From NCBI GenBank assembly GCA_001717545.1, contig CP017039.1:2108001-2172000 (forward strand): DNA of 64,000 nucleotides, written 5' to 3'. The stretch comes from Anaerolineaceae bacterium oral taxon 439 (GTDB lineage Bacteria > Chloroflexota > Anaerolineae > Anaerolineales > Anaerolineaceae). Made by a program: the position numbers and the translations under genes. This document shows, piece by piece, positions 1-8,011 of the stretch (the first letter of the stretch is position 1; each line of letters starts with the position of its first letter). The notes under the pieces were generated by a model. It did no database searches. It was not told the DNA's origin and saw only the letters and a list, made by a program, of their open reading frames with translations.

Positions 1-677
1 AGAACGTAAATCCGATCCGAAATATTCATTACCACGCGCATGTCATGTTCGATCAGCAGGATCGTATACCCAAGCCCGCGAATATAGCGGATGCAGCTGA
101 GCAGCTCATCCGTTTCCTGCGGATTCATTCCCGCCGCCGGCTCGTCCAGCAGGATCAGTTCCGCCCCGGTTGCGATCGCCCGGGCAATTTCAGCCTTGCG
201 CTGGTCGCCGTACGGAAGATCGCCTGCGTAATCGTCCTTCTTCCCCTCGAGCCCGAGAATCTGAAGAATCTCCAACGCCTTGAGGACCTTCGCGTCCTCT
301 TCCGCGCGGAAACGCTTCGTCCGGAAAGTCGAATCAAATAAACCGTACCCTGTCCGAATATGCGTCCCAACAAGGACATTCTCGATAACGCGCATGTCTT
401 TAAAAAGCCGGATATTCTGAAACGTTCGCGAGATTCCCCGCTGAACGATCGCCTGAGGCTTTTTCCCATCGATCCGCTCCCCTTTGAAGCGAATTTCGCC
501 ATGATCCGGCGTGTACACACCGGTCAGCAGGTTGAAAACCGTCGTCTTCCCCGCCCCGTTCGGACCGATCAGGCTGACGATCTCGTTTTTATGAATTTCC
601 AGGCTGACATTTTTAACCGCGCTGATCCCGCCGAACGAAATCGAGACGCCCGAAACTTTAAGAATCTCTTCGTTCAT
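1..677 (-). CDS. livG: Branched-chain amino-acid ABC transporter ATPase LivG (3' end off window)
   Basis: One of the two cytoplasmic ATPases that power high-affinity uptake of Leu/Ile/Val or related amides. Translating the minus strand from the ATG at 677 gives an uninterrupted frame to the window edge, about 225 residues of a family usually near 255. Walker A GPNGAGKTT lies at residues 38-46. A Q-loop region (SRTFQNIRLF), a signature-like LPYGDQRKAEIARA and Walker B LILLDEPAAGMNP follow, then the switch histidine in LLIEHDM. The AAGMNP tail after Walker B is typical of LivG rather than LivF. The start overlaps the livM stop by 4 bases, so the genes are translationally coupled. A livF gene probably lies beyond the left edge. 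Confidence 0.95.
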   Translation of the reverse strand, partial: MNEEILKVSGVSISFGGISAVKNVSLEIHKNEIVSLIGPNGAGKTTVFNLLTGVYTPDHGEIRFKGERIDGKKPQAIVQRGISRTFQNIRLFKDMRVIENVLVGTHIRTGYGLFDSTFRTKRFRAEEDAKVLKALEILQILGLEGKKDDYAGDLPYGDQRKAEIARAIATGAELILLDEPAAGMNPQETDELLSCIRYIRGLGYTILLIEHDMRVVMNISDRIYV

Positions 678-1717
678 GGTTGATTCCCTTTCGACTCGGT
701 CAGCCGCGATTCGAACTGGGTCAGAACGTCGTCGCGGATCGGATAAGGCGCGCGCGATTTCCAGCCGAGAATCCCCTGCGGACGGAAGCGCATCATCAAA
801 ATCAGGATCAGTCCGTAAATAACGAACCGATAATCCGTCAGCGACCGCGACAGCTCCGGAAGCAGGACCAGGATGACCGAGCCGACGACCATACCCCGGA
901 TCGTCCCCATCCCGCCAAGGATCACGACGCTCAGGATCATCGTCGACATATCGAAGGTAAACGTGTTCTGGTCGATATAGCCCAGCTGGTTCGCGTAGAG
1001 CGAACCGGCGAGCGCGGATATGACCGCCGCCAGGACGAACGCCATAACCTTATAATAGGTCACGTTGATCCCCATCATGACCGCCGCGGTCTCGTCGCCC
1101 TTAATCGCGCGAAAAGCCCGCCCGGTTTTCGAATCGTAGAGAAGCCTGCTGAAAATCATGACCAGAAGCATCAGGATCAGAGAAAGATAGTACAACCCGC
1201 CATTCGCCATTGAAAACGGAATTCCGAAAAGCTCCGGACGGGGAATCCCGCGGATCCCCAGCGGCCCGTTTGTGACCGGTTCCCAGACGATAATCATCGT
1301 CCGGATAATCTCGCCGAAACCCAACGTGATAATCGAAAGGTATGTCCCGGTCAGCCGCAGCGACGGCATCCCGATCAGGATCCCGACGATCGCCGAAACG
1401 ACGACGCAGAGCAGCAGGGAAGCGAAGAAATTCCAGCCGTACGCCTTCGTCAGGACTGTCGTCGTATACGCGCCGACGGCGACGAATCCTGCCTGGCCCA
1501 GCGAGACCAGCCCGACGTACCCGACGAGAATATTCAGGCCCAGCGCCAGCGTAATATAGATCATGACCTTGACAACAATATTCATGATATACGAATTCAG
1601 GCGAAACGCCGGCAAAATCAGTAAAAGCCCGATCGAGAGAAGCTGCGCCATGAAGAGGATCGAAGGTCTGCTTAAGAATCGCAGGATAGATTCAGCCGTT
1701 GTCTTGATAGAGTTCAT
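674..1717 (-). CDS. livM: Branched-chain amino-acid ABC transporter permease LivM
   Basis: Inner-membrane permease of the Liv system, 347 residues, the normal size for LivM. The hydrophobic segments begin near residue 17. The LivM hallmark GLNILVGYVGLVSLGQAGF sits at about residues 39-57, and a cytoplasmic loop with GIRGIPRP follows mid-protein. The C-terminal region MMRFRPQGILG is the usual LivM ending. It pairs with LivH to form the membrane pore. The gene is one base downstream of the livH stop region and overlaps livG by 4 bases, so it sits in the middle of the livKHMG operon. Nothing looks truncated. Confidence 0.95.
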   Translation of the reverse strand: MNSIKTTAESILRFLSRPSILFMAQLLSIGLLLILPAFRLNSYIMNIVVKVMIYITLALGLNILVGYVGLVSLGQAGFVAVGAYTTTVLTKAYGWNFFASLLLCVVVSAIVGILIGMPSLRLTGTYLSIITLGFGEIIRTMIIVWEPVTNGPLGIRGIPRPELFGIPFSMANGGLYYLSLILMLLVMIFSRLLYDSKTGRAFRAIKGDETAAVMMGINVTYYKVMAFVLAAVISALAGSLYANQLGYIDQNTFTFDMSTMILSVVILGGMGTIRGMVVGSVILVLLPELSRSLTDYRFVIYGLILILMMRFRPQGILGWKSRAPYPIRDDVLTQFESRLTESKGNQP

Positions 1718-1718
1718 G

Positions 1719-2594
1719 CTACACCTTCTTAATCGATTTCTTCCCTAAAAATCCGTTGGGACGAATAATTAAAACCAGTATCAAAATAATAAATGACATG
1801 CTGTCCCTGAATTCGGAGCCTAAAACCGAGGCGGCGAACGACTCGCTTATGCCGACGACCAGTCCGCCCAGAAGCGAACCGGGCAGGCTTCCGATCCCGC
1901 CCAGAACCGCCGCGGCGAACGCCTTCAGGCCGGCCGTGTAGCCCATATTCGGGTACGCCATGTTGTAATAACTGCTGACGAGCGAACCGGCGATCGCCGC
2001 CGAGACCCCGCCCAGAAAAAATGTAAAGGAAATAATAAAATTAACGTTAACGCCCATCAATTTCGCGGCGGTGATATTCTGTTCCGACGCGCGCATGGCC
2101 AGCCCGATTTTCGTTTTCTCAACGACCAGGAGCAGCCCGACCAGCAGCGTCAGCGAAATCAGGAACATGCCGATCTGCGAATATGTAAAACTGATTCCTC
2201 CGACGGCGACCGCGCCCGCCGGGAAAAGAGACGGGAAAGATTTCTTCTGACTGCCCAGCCGGGCAATCAGAAGATTCGTAATCACGCTCGAAACGCCGAT
2301 CGTCGTAATCAGCGAGGTAATCCCCTCGGCGCTTTTCTTCCGGAGCGGCTCCAGCGCCGTTTTATCGACAATCACACCCAGAATCCCGGTAATCAGGATC
2401 CCGGTAAGAATCGAAGGAACGATCCCGAAGTTCAACGAAATCAGAAACAGAATCGAATTCGCGCCGAACGCATATACCGAGCCGTGGGAAAAGTTGACCA
2501 GACGCAATATCCCGAAAACCAGCGAATAACCGACCGCAATCAGGGCATAGGTCATCCCGATCGTAATACCGTTCATGATTTGCTGCAATAACAA
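1719..2594 (-). CDS. livH: Branched-chain amino-acid ABC transporter permease LivH
   Basis: Second membrane permease of the Liv system, 291 residues, matching the family length. The N-terminal GMTYALIAVGYSLVFGILR and the following NFSHG are diagnostic for LivH. The C-terminal LGGIGSLPGSLLGGLVVG is the conserved cytoplasmic coupling loop. The chosen start is TTG at 2594 because a strong GGAGAGGAGG ribosome site sits 6 bases upstream. The first ATG (2576) is six codons further in and has no such spacing. The gene lies 41 bases after livK and directly before livM. Confidence 0.93.
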   Translation of the reverse strand: MLLQQIMNGITIGMTYALIAVGYSLVFGILRLVNFSHGSVYAFGANSILFLISLNFGIVPSILTGILITGILGVIVDKTALEPLRKKSAEGITSLITTIGVSSVITNLLIARLGSQKKSFPSLFPAGAVAVGGISFTYSQIGMFLISLTLLVGLLLVVEKTKIGLAMRASEQNITAAKLMGVNVNFIISFTFFLGGVSAAIAGSLVSSYYNMAYPNMGYTAGLKAFAAAVLGGIGSLPGSLLGGLVVGISESFAASVLGSEFRDSMSFIILILVLIIRPNGFLGKKSIKKV

Positions 2595-2635
2595 GGAACG
2601 CCTCCTCTCCTCTTCCCACGCGCCCTGGCCGGGAA

Positions 2636-3832
2636 TTACTCGCCCGAACCGCTCTCCAACAGCACAAATTCGCCGTTTTTAATCGTGACCTTCGTAAACG
2701 ACTTTTCGACATCGCCGTTCGCGTCAAACTTCGTCGTTCCGGTCACGCCCTCGTAACTCATTTCCGCAATCGCGTCCCGGACGGCGGCGGAATCCTGATC
2801 GCTCCCGAGCTTTTCGACGGCGGTAAAATAAATTCCGGCGGAATCGTACGCCTGAGCCGTTAACGCGCTCGGCTCGCTCCCGAATTTCGTCTTGAAATTT
2901 TTGACGAATTCCTGAACCTTCGGATCGTCAGACTTCGAGAAGAAGATAACCGGGAAAGCGACGCCTTCGACCGCCTCGCCGCCCAGCTTGATCAGCTCTT
3001 CGCTGTAAGAATTCGAGAAACCGACGATCCGGATATCCGGGTTGATTTCCTTGTACTGACGCGCGACCGGCGCGACCAGGTTATACATTCCAACGCAGAT
3101 CACGACGTCCGCCCCAGCTTCGTTCAGCTTCGTGATCGCAGGGCGATAATCGTCCGATCCCTCGATAACTTCCTCGTGCGCGACGACCTTCGCGCCGCTG
3201 TCTTCCATCTCGCCGACCAGGTCCTTGACGATCCCGGACGTGCTGACGCCCCAGTCGGTCTTAATCGAAATAATTCCGATATTCTTTTTCCCGAGGTCGT
3301 TAACCGCGATATCGAGACTCGCTTTTGCCTCGCGCATGATCACCGTATTATTCCGGAAAATAAAATCGCCGATCCCGGAATAGTCCGGATGCGACGCAGA
3401 GGGGGAAATTTCGATAATTTTGTTTTCCTGATAGATCGTAGCCGCGGCCATGCAGACGCCCGAAGCGAAATGACCGACGACGCAGTGAATATCCTTATCG
3501 CTGGCGATTTTATTCGCGACCGAAACGCCTTCTTCCGGCGAATTCTTATCGTCGAACTGCACGACGGCAATCTTATTGTTATGGATCCCGCCTTTCTCGT
3601 TCCAGCTCTCCGCCATCATGGAAACCGCGTTATAGAACCCGATCCCATATTCGGAATTATCGCCCGTCAGCGGCGCCGCGACGGCGATCTTAATTTGTCC
3701 GCCGCCCGCCGTTTCGGCGGCTGCGCCCGGATCCTCCGTCGCGGCCGGCTTTTCCGTCCCGCCGCAACCAACCAGCGCCAGCGCCATCATCATAACCAAC
3801 AGCAAGCCGATAAACTTTACAACCTTTTTCAT
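2636..3832 (-). CDS. livK: Branched-chain amino-acid ABC transporter substrate-binding lipoprotein LivK
   Basis: Type I periplasmic-binding-fold receptor (Peripla_BP_6 family) that captures the amino acid outside the membrane. The protein has 398 residues. A lipoprotein signal ends in LALVGCGG, so Cys23 is the likely lipidated residue, followed by a short acidic/Ala linker (to about residue 45). The mature domain starts IKIAVAAPLTGDNSEYG, typical of LivJ/LivK. A ribosome site AAGGAGA lies 5 bases before the ATG. It is the first gene of livKHMG, and a promoter is visible 60 bases upstream. The exact ligand (Leu/Ile/Val, amides or other amino acids) cannot be read from the sequence. Confidence 0.94.
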   Translation of the reverse strand: MKKVVKFIGLLLVMMMALALVGCGGTEKPAATEDPGAAAETAGGGQIKIAVAAPLTGDNSEYGIGFYNAVSMMAESWNEKGGIHNNKIAVVQFDDKNSPEEGVSVANKIASDKDIHCVVGHFASGVCMAAATIYQENKIIEISPSASHPDYSGIGDFIFRNNTVIMREAKASLDIAVNDLGKKNIGIISIKTDWGVSTSGIVKDLVGEMEDSGAKVVAHEEVIEGSDDYRPAITKLNEAGADVVICVGMYNLVAPVARQYKEINPDIRIVGFSNSYSEELIKLGGEAVEGVAFPVIFFSKSDDPKVQEFVKNFKTKFGSEPSALTAQAYDSAGIYFTAVEKLGSDQDSAAVRDAIAEMSYEGVTGTTKFDANGDVEKSFTKVTIKNGEFVLLESGSGE

Positions 3833-3892
3833 GACATCTCCTTATTTTTTGTCCATTCAATCATCCGCTAAATATGATTGATAGTATGATTT

Positions 3893-3921
3893 AGAATAAC
3901 ATCAGCAAAAACCGCTGTCAA
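3893..3921 (-). promoter_or_regulatory. Sigma-70-type promoter of the liv operon
   Basis: On the minus strand TTGACA (3921-3916) is followed after exactly 17 bases by TATTCT (3898-3893), about 60 bases before the livK ATG. The first box is a perfect consensus and the second matches 4 of 6. From about 3930 to 4136 I see no gene or clear signal; base composition becomes A+T-rich here, marking the approach to the foreign island. Confidence 0.7.
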
Positions 3922-4136
3922 TGTTACAAATGTCATATTTATCCGCGCCGGAATTTAGAAAAAAGATGAGAATCATGGAAAAGCTGAAAATCCGGGCATG
4001 TTCTCCAGGCAGCGTTTTGTCAAGTACCTTTTTTGATTTATTGACGCTTTCATTTTGAAAATTGAGTAACAAAAAACAGCAAACCTTTGTGATTTACTGT
4101 TTCAAAAATTTTCTATTCAATTAGATAAACTGGAAT

Positions 4137-4512
4137 TTATTTTTCTCCTGCCCTGATAAAGTTAATAAGTTTCTCAACATCATCAGAGTCATCATAATCG
4201 CCATTAATTCTTTCACGATGATAGACAATGCCTTTCTCTTCATTTCTTTCAAGACAATCAAGAAGTAAAGTCTCTCCGTATCTTTTGACAAACAATGTAA
4301 ATCCGTATGGTTTGATTTTTGACAACAAGCCTTTTCTGCATTCTAATTCGCATTCATAGCAATGTACATAGTTCTTTTCAATAGAGCATTTTCTGTTTTC
4401 ACATCATTCTTTATCTGGATAATCTCCAGAATTGCATCCGCTACAGTGCTCATTTTCAGTACATAGACAACATGCCAGTCCGCATCGTGCTATCCCAAGT
4501 TCTCGCTTCATT
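4137..4512 (-). pseudogene. DUF3795 zinc-ribbon-like protein, broken by a stop and a frameshift
   Basis: The minus strand encodes a Cys-rich protein resembling Firmicute DUF3795 proteins. It has ARCGLACCLC, then NEHCSGC, then CSIEKNYVHCYECE, then the C-terminal half ending LINFIRAGEK at 4137. The frame is interrupted by TGA (about 4408-4410) exactly where relatives have Trp before CENRKC. In addition the ATG at 4512 (MKRE) is one base out of frame with LGIARCG. Two independent lesions make this a pseudogene. It belongs to the decayed mobile element and not to the liv region. The function of DUF3795 is unknown; the cysteines suggest metal binding. Confidence 0.7.
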
Positions 4513-4582
4513 TTATTACTCCCACAAATTCTAATTTGCTCCACTTAATATTTTTAATATTATAATGTATTCTTATTAAGTT

Positions 4583-4869
4583 TTATAGCGCTAACTCTTG
4601 CTTCTTGACCTGTGTTAGTCCTCTGTTTTCTTGCAATAATTTCTCTATGCAGCTTCTAACATTTTCAGCTTGTTCCACTTCTTTTCGTATGTCTACGATT
4701 TGAGAATATAGGTTGTCTTTTTCTTTCTTTCAATGCCGTTACTTCCAATTTCCATTTGGATATATTTAAGGTCTTGCTCGCTCCTAAATGTTCTCTCAGA
4801 TATTTTCTTGCACTTTCAAATAAAATAATCTCTGCGACATGCTCATTATAGAAAGTATCTTGTTTGTTT
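4583..4869 (-). pseudogene. MobA/MobL relaxase, 3' fragment
   Basis: Minus-strand sequence directly next to the left IS copy encodes KQDTFYNEHVAEIILFESA, then KYLREHLG, then ISKWKLEVTALKERK. It continues after a one-base shift as DNLYSQIVDIRKEVEQAENV to a stop at 4583-4585. This matches the C-terminal coiled region of Firmicute MobA/MobL relaxases as I know the family. The matching upstream part lies on the far side of the IS-bounded block (12659-12937). Roughly a hundred residues that should join the two pieces are missing. It is not functional. Confidence 0.65.
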
Positions 4870-5870
4870 TGACCAGCCCCAAAAATTCGTCCACTGAGAA
4901 AGTTAGTCTTTTTCAAATTTACCTCAAAGATGCTGCATACTCGGTTGGGGTGAGATAACCCAGTGTGCTATGCGGACGGGTTTGGTTATAGTCATTTCTC
5001 CAAATTTCAATTATCTCTCTATCCTCTTCCAGATTCCTGAACAGGTTCTGGTTCAAACATTCATCTCTGAATTTTCCATTGAAGCTTTCTATGGTTGCAT
5101 TCTGGATCGGTTTGCCCGGCTCAATAAAAGTCTGCACGATTTGTCTTTCATAATCCCAAATGGTCATGGCCTTGCTGGTAAATTCGGATCCATTGTCACT
5201 GAGCAGTTCTTTTGGATAGCCTCTGGAATAAACCGGCTTTATCCAAAAATCGCCCGACGGCACTTCCAGTGATTGAACCAGCCACTTCAAGAGCCAGACA
5301 CTCTCTGGTGACTTCATCCAATAACGTAAACACGCTGAACTTTCTTCCCAAACTCGTCTTGTCTGAAACGAAGTCCATCGACCAGCGTTCGTTCGCTGCC
5401 ATTTCCTGTGGTCGGGCAGGCATCCCTCGTTTTAGATAAACTTTATTCCGTTTTTTCCTCTCCAAACTCAAGCCTGCCTCATTGTAGAGTCGGTATACCT
5501 TCTTATGGTTCACAATGATGCCCTCCCTCTCGAGCATTACTTGAAGACGGCGATACTCAAAACGTTTCCATTTGGATGCCAGAATAACTAAGCGCTCGCT
5601 GATGCGCTCATTCTCTTTGTTTCGGATGACTTGGTGCCTTTTAGTGCTCCTGGCTATCCCGATTATGAGGCATGCCCGCCGTTCGCTAATGGAGTGCTTT
5701 TGCATGATCTGGTCTGCTTTCTCCCTTTTGGCGGCGGGCTTGATCAGTTTTTTGAGACGATCTCCTTATAGGATCTTGTTCTTCTGTAAATCGTTTTTTC
5801 ATATCGTCGCTCCTGTTTCCATTTTACGCGACTAACATTTCATTTGGTACAGTTTTCGGGGAGCAGGTCA
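4870..5870 (-). mobile_element. IS3-family insertion sequence, copy 1 (defective)
   Basis: A 1001-bp element. Its imperfect terminal inverted repeats begin TGACCTGCTCCCCGAAAA (at 5870, reading minus) and TGACCAGCCCC (at 4870). It is the inverted twin of the copy at 11658-12658; I found only two base differences, both near the orfA end (C/T in the terminal repeat and A/G before orfA). There is no target duplication: the left flank is GTTT and the right flank is CTTA. Both coding regions are damaged, see the transposase entry. Confidence 0.9.
4919..5705 (-). pseudogene. IS3-family transposase (orfB frameshifted; orfA reduced), copy 1
   Basis: The orfB product is split into two overlapping frames. 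Frame one (5705-5196) has RRACLIIGIARST, the helix and YRRLQVMLEREGI region of IS407-like OrfB, and the first catalytic Asp in ERWSMDFVSD. Frame two (5317-4919) carries the second Asp in LLSDNGSEFTS and the Glu in NATIESFNGKFRDE. One base shift lies somewhere between 5317 and 5196. Upstream, orfA (ATG at 5802) is reduced to about 39 codons and keeps only the MKKRFTEEQ start, so most of orfA is deleted. The element is unlikely to make active transposase unless frameshifting restores orfB. Confidence 0.85.
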
Positions 5871-6034
5871 CTTAAGGGTACTTCTGACTCACTCTTTTGT
5901 TAAGGTTCAGCAATTTACAGAAACAATGTTACACTACTAATCCTCGCATCACTTATTGAAATTTTGGCTGTGTTTGATTCTTTTGAAAGAAGTGAAGTTG
6001 GATAATTTTGTTATATGTTTTGCGAATATTGTTA

Positions 6035-6063
6035 TTGTCTTTCCTTGTTCTTATGTGTATATT
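6035..6063 (+). promoter_or_regulatory. Possible promoter of the SDR/ABC sugar module
   Basis: TTGTCT (6035-6040), a 17-base spacer and TATATT (6058-6063) lie 78 bases before the SDR start. The region is A+T-rich, so chance matches are common. It is the best spaced pair between the IS end (5870) and the gene. Confidence 0.4.
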
Positions 6064-6140
6064 ATAAGTACGGTACGATGTCGGTGCGAATATATTGGTT
6101 GTATGGAAAATTTTATTTATAAAACACACAAGGATTCATT

Positions 6141-6926
6141 ATGTCGACAGAACATGTATTAAAACAATTTTCTTTAACAGATCAAGTCGCGATTGTAACC
6201 GGAGGCGGGCAAGGTTTGGGTCGGGAAATGGCATTAGCCCTTTCAGAGGTCGGAGCTAATATTGTTATTGCTGCCCGTCGTACCGAAAGCGCATTTTCTA
6301 CGAAAAAAGAAATTGAATCCAATAATGTCAAATGCCGTGTGATTAAGACTGATATAAGAAACGAATCAGATGTTATATCGATGGCTAATCAAGTTATGGA
6401 TGAATTTGGGCGAATCGATATTCTTGTGAACAATGCGGGAATTTGGCGAGGGGATGACGCGGAAAAGGTTACAAGCGAAGATTGGCGAGAGGTAATTGAT
6501 GTAAACCTGACAGGAGCGTTTATCGTATCCCGCGAGGTTGGCAAAGTAATGTTGGAGAGAGGAAAAGGCAGCATTATTAATGTTTCCTCGATGTCAGGAT
6601 TGATTGTTAATACTCCCCAGAACCAATGTGCTTACAATGCATCAAAAGGGGGCTTGATCATGTTGACAAAGTCTCTTGCGACAGAATGGGCAAAAAGAGG
6701 CGTACGCGTGAATGCAATTTGTCCCGGCTATATGCGTACTGAAATGAGCGAAGATCGATATCAACGTAAAGATCCTGCAATTGATCGTTGGTTTTCAATG
6801 ACTCCGATGGGACGTTCCGGAATGGCAAATGAATTAAAAGGGATTGTTGTGTTTCTTGCTTCCGATGCGTCAAGTTTTGTTACAGGTTCAACGATGTTGA
6901 TTGATGGTGGGTATACCTCATGGTAA
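6141..6926 (+). CDS. Short-chain dehydrogenase/reductase (SDR), probable sugar/polyol oxidoreductase
   Basis: A 261-residue classical SDR with all key motifs: nucleotide-binding TGGGQGLG at residues 20-27, NNAG at 97-100, catalytic Ser150, Tyr165 and Lys169 (YNASK), and the CPGYMRTEM loop. ARRTES after the second strand, with basic residues, could favour NADP(H). The ending GSTMLIDGGYTSW is normal. Overall it resembles gluconate 5-dehydrogenase or polyol/xylulose reductase members. It is followed 51 bases later by a ribose-type transporter, so it likely acts on the imported sugar, polyol or sugar acid. The substrate is unknown. A weak ribosome site AAGG precedes the ATG. Confidence 0.85.
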   Translation: MSTEHVLKQFSLTDQVAIVTGGGQGLGREMALALSEVGANIVIAARRTESAFSTKKEIESNNVKCRVIKTDIRNESDVISMANQVMDEFGRIDILVNNAGIWRGDDAEKVTSEDWREVIDVNLTGAFIVSREVGKVMLERGKGSIINVSSMSGLIVNTPQNQCAYNASKGGLIMLTKSLATEWAKRGVRVNAICPGYMRTEMSEDRYQRKDPAIDRWFSMTPMGRSGMANELKGIVVFLASDASSFVTGSTMLIDGGYTSW

Positions 6927-6977
6927 CAATGAAATTGTTAACAATTTTTTCATGAGAAATAAAAAAGGAGTGAAATC

Positions 6978-7901
6978 ATGAATAAAAATCGTTTACTGTT
7001 TTTTACAAGCATAATCGTTCTTATTATGCTATTGGGTGTTTTCACGATCGGGTCTGCCCAAGAAGTGAAAACTGTCAAAATTGGTGTATCTGTTGCGGAT
7101 CAATCAAATCCTTTCTACATTGAAATTTTAGACGGAATGGAAAGCGCGCTGAAAGATGGCGATAAATTAATCGTTATGGATGCCGCTTTCGATCTGGCTA
7201 AACAAATATCTGATATCGAAGATATGGTTCAGCAGGAAGTAGACGTTATGATGATTGATCCCGTTGATTCGAAAGGAATACAAGCTGCATTAGTTATCTG
7301 CGAGGAAGCCGGTATACCTGTTATTAGTTACAATTCTCCAGTTGAGGATACCTCAATGGTTGTTTCCAATGTCGCAACTGATAACTTCATGGCAGGTCAA
7401 CTTATCGGGGAAGCACTGGGCAAGGCGTTAGATGGTAAAGGTAATGTCATCATGCTCACATACAATGTTGCTCAAGTTTGCCTTGATCGGGCGAATGGTT
7501 TTCTTGATGCCATCGAAAAGTACCCGGAGATTAAAGTCCTTGATCAGCAGGAAATCGAACCAGGTGTAGATACGGCGATGCCGGTCATGGAAAATAAACT
7601 TCAGGCATTTCCCGATATCGATGGCGTTTTCGCGCTGAATGATCCGTCTGCAATTGGCAGTGCCGCTGCTATTGACAGCGCCGGTTTATTGGATCATATA
7701 AAGATCGTTGGCGTCGATGGTTCGGAAGAGGGTAAAAAAGCTATTTGCGAAGGTAAAATGTTAGCTTCAGCGGCTCAACATCCAGTTGAAATAGGTTCAA
7801 TCGCAATTGAAACAGCTTATAAAGTGTTGTCTGGCGAGAAAGTTGAACCTGATATTAAAGTTTCTTCTGAATTGGTAGACATAGGAAATTGCGATAAATA
7901 A
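6978..7901 (+). CDS. Ribose-type ABC transporter substrate-binding protein
   Basis: A 307-residue periplasmic binding protein (Peripla_BP_4, RbsB class). It has an N-terminal signal (LLFFTSIIVLIMLLG, cut likely after GSA) and no lipobox, unlike livK. The mature start KIGVSVADQSNPFYIEI, the MIDPVDSKGI hinge and VGVDGSEEGKKAI near the end are typical of RbsB-like receptors for pentoses, hexoses or sugar alcohols. The ATG has a strong AAAAGGAG site. It is the first transporter gene of the module and is separated from the ATPase gene by a strong hairpin. The ligand cannot be assigned. Confidence 0.9.
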   Translation: MNKNRLLFFTSIIVLIMLLGVFTIGSAQEVKTVKIGVSVADQSNPFYIEILDGMESALKDGDKLIVMDAAFDLAKQISDIEDMVQQEVDVMMIDPVDSKGIQAALVICEEAGIPVISYNSPVEDTSMVVSNVATDNFMAGQLIGEALGKALDGKGNVIMLTYNVAQVCLDRANGFLDAIEKYPEIKVLDQQEIEPGVDTAMPVMENKLQAFPDIDGVFALNDPSAIGSAAAIDSAGLLDHIKIVGVDGSEEGKKAICEGKMLASAAQHPVEIGSIAIETAYKVLSGEKVEPDIKVSSELVDIGNCDK

Positions 7902-7924
7902 TTTTTGTTGAAGTCTTTGATCGT

Positions 7925-7967
7925 GTAGACAGCCTTACGTATTGGAATTTATCGTAAGGCTGTCTAC
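7925..7967 (+). promoter_or_regulatory. Intercistronic 15-bp stem-loop between binding-protein and ATPase genes
   Basis: GTAGACAGCCTTACG (7925-7939) and CGTAAGGCTGTCTAC (7953-7967) form a perfect 15-bp stem with a 13-base loop. No U-run follows, so it is not a classical terminator. In transporter operons such hairpins often protect or partly attenuate mRNA, so the binding protein is made in excess over the membrane parts. Confidence 0.65.
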
Positions 7968-8011
7968 AAACAGCGAATAATACATGAAATAAAGGCTTCA
8001 TGGAGAAACCA

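Noticed and set aside
3922-4136. Attachment-site repeats bounding the foreign island
   Set aside because: I compared the left margin with about 14600-14680 by eye and found no convincing direct or inverted repeat.
4137-4512. Selenocysteine or UGA-Trp recoding in the DUF3795 gene
   Set aside because: A second lesion (frameshift near the start) is present and no following selenocysteine-insertion hairpin is evident; gene decay is simpler.
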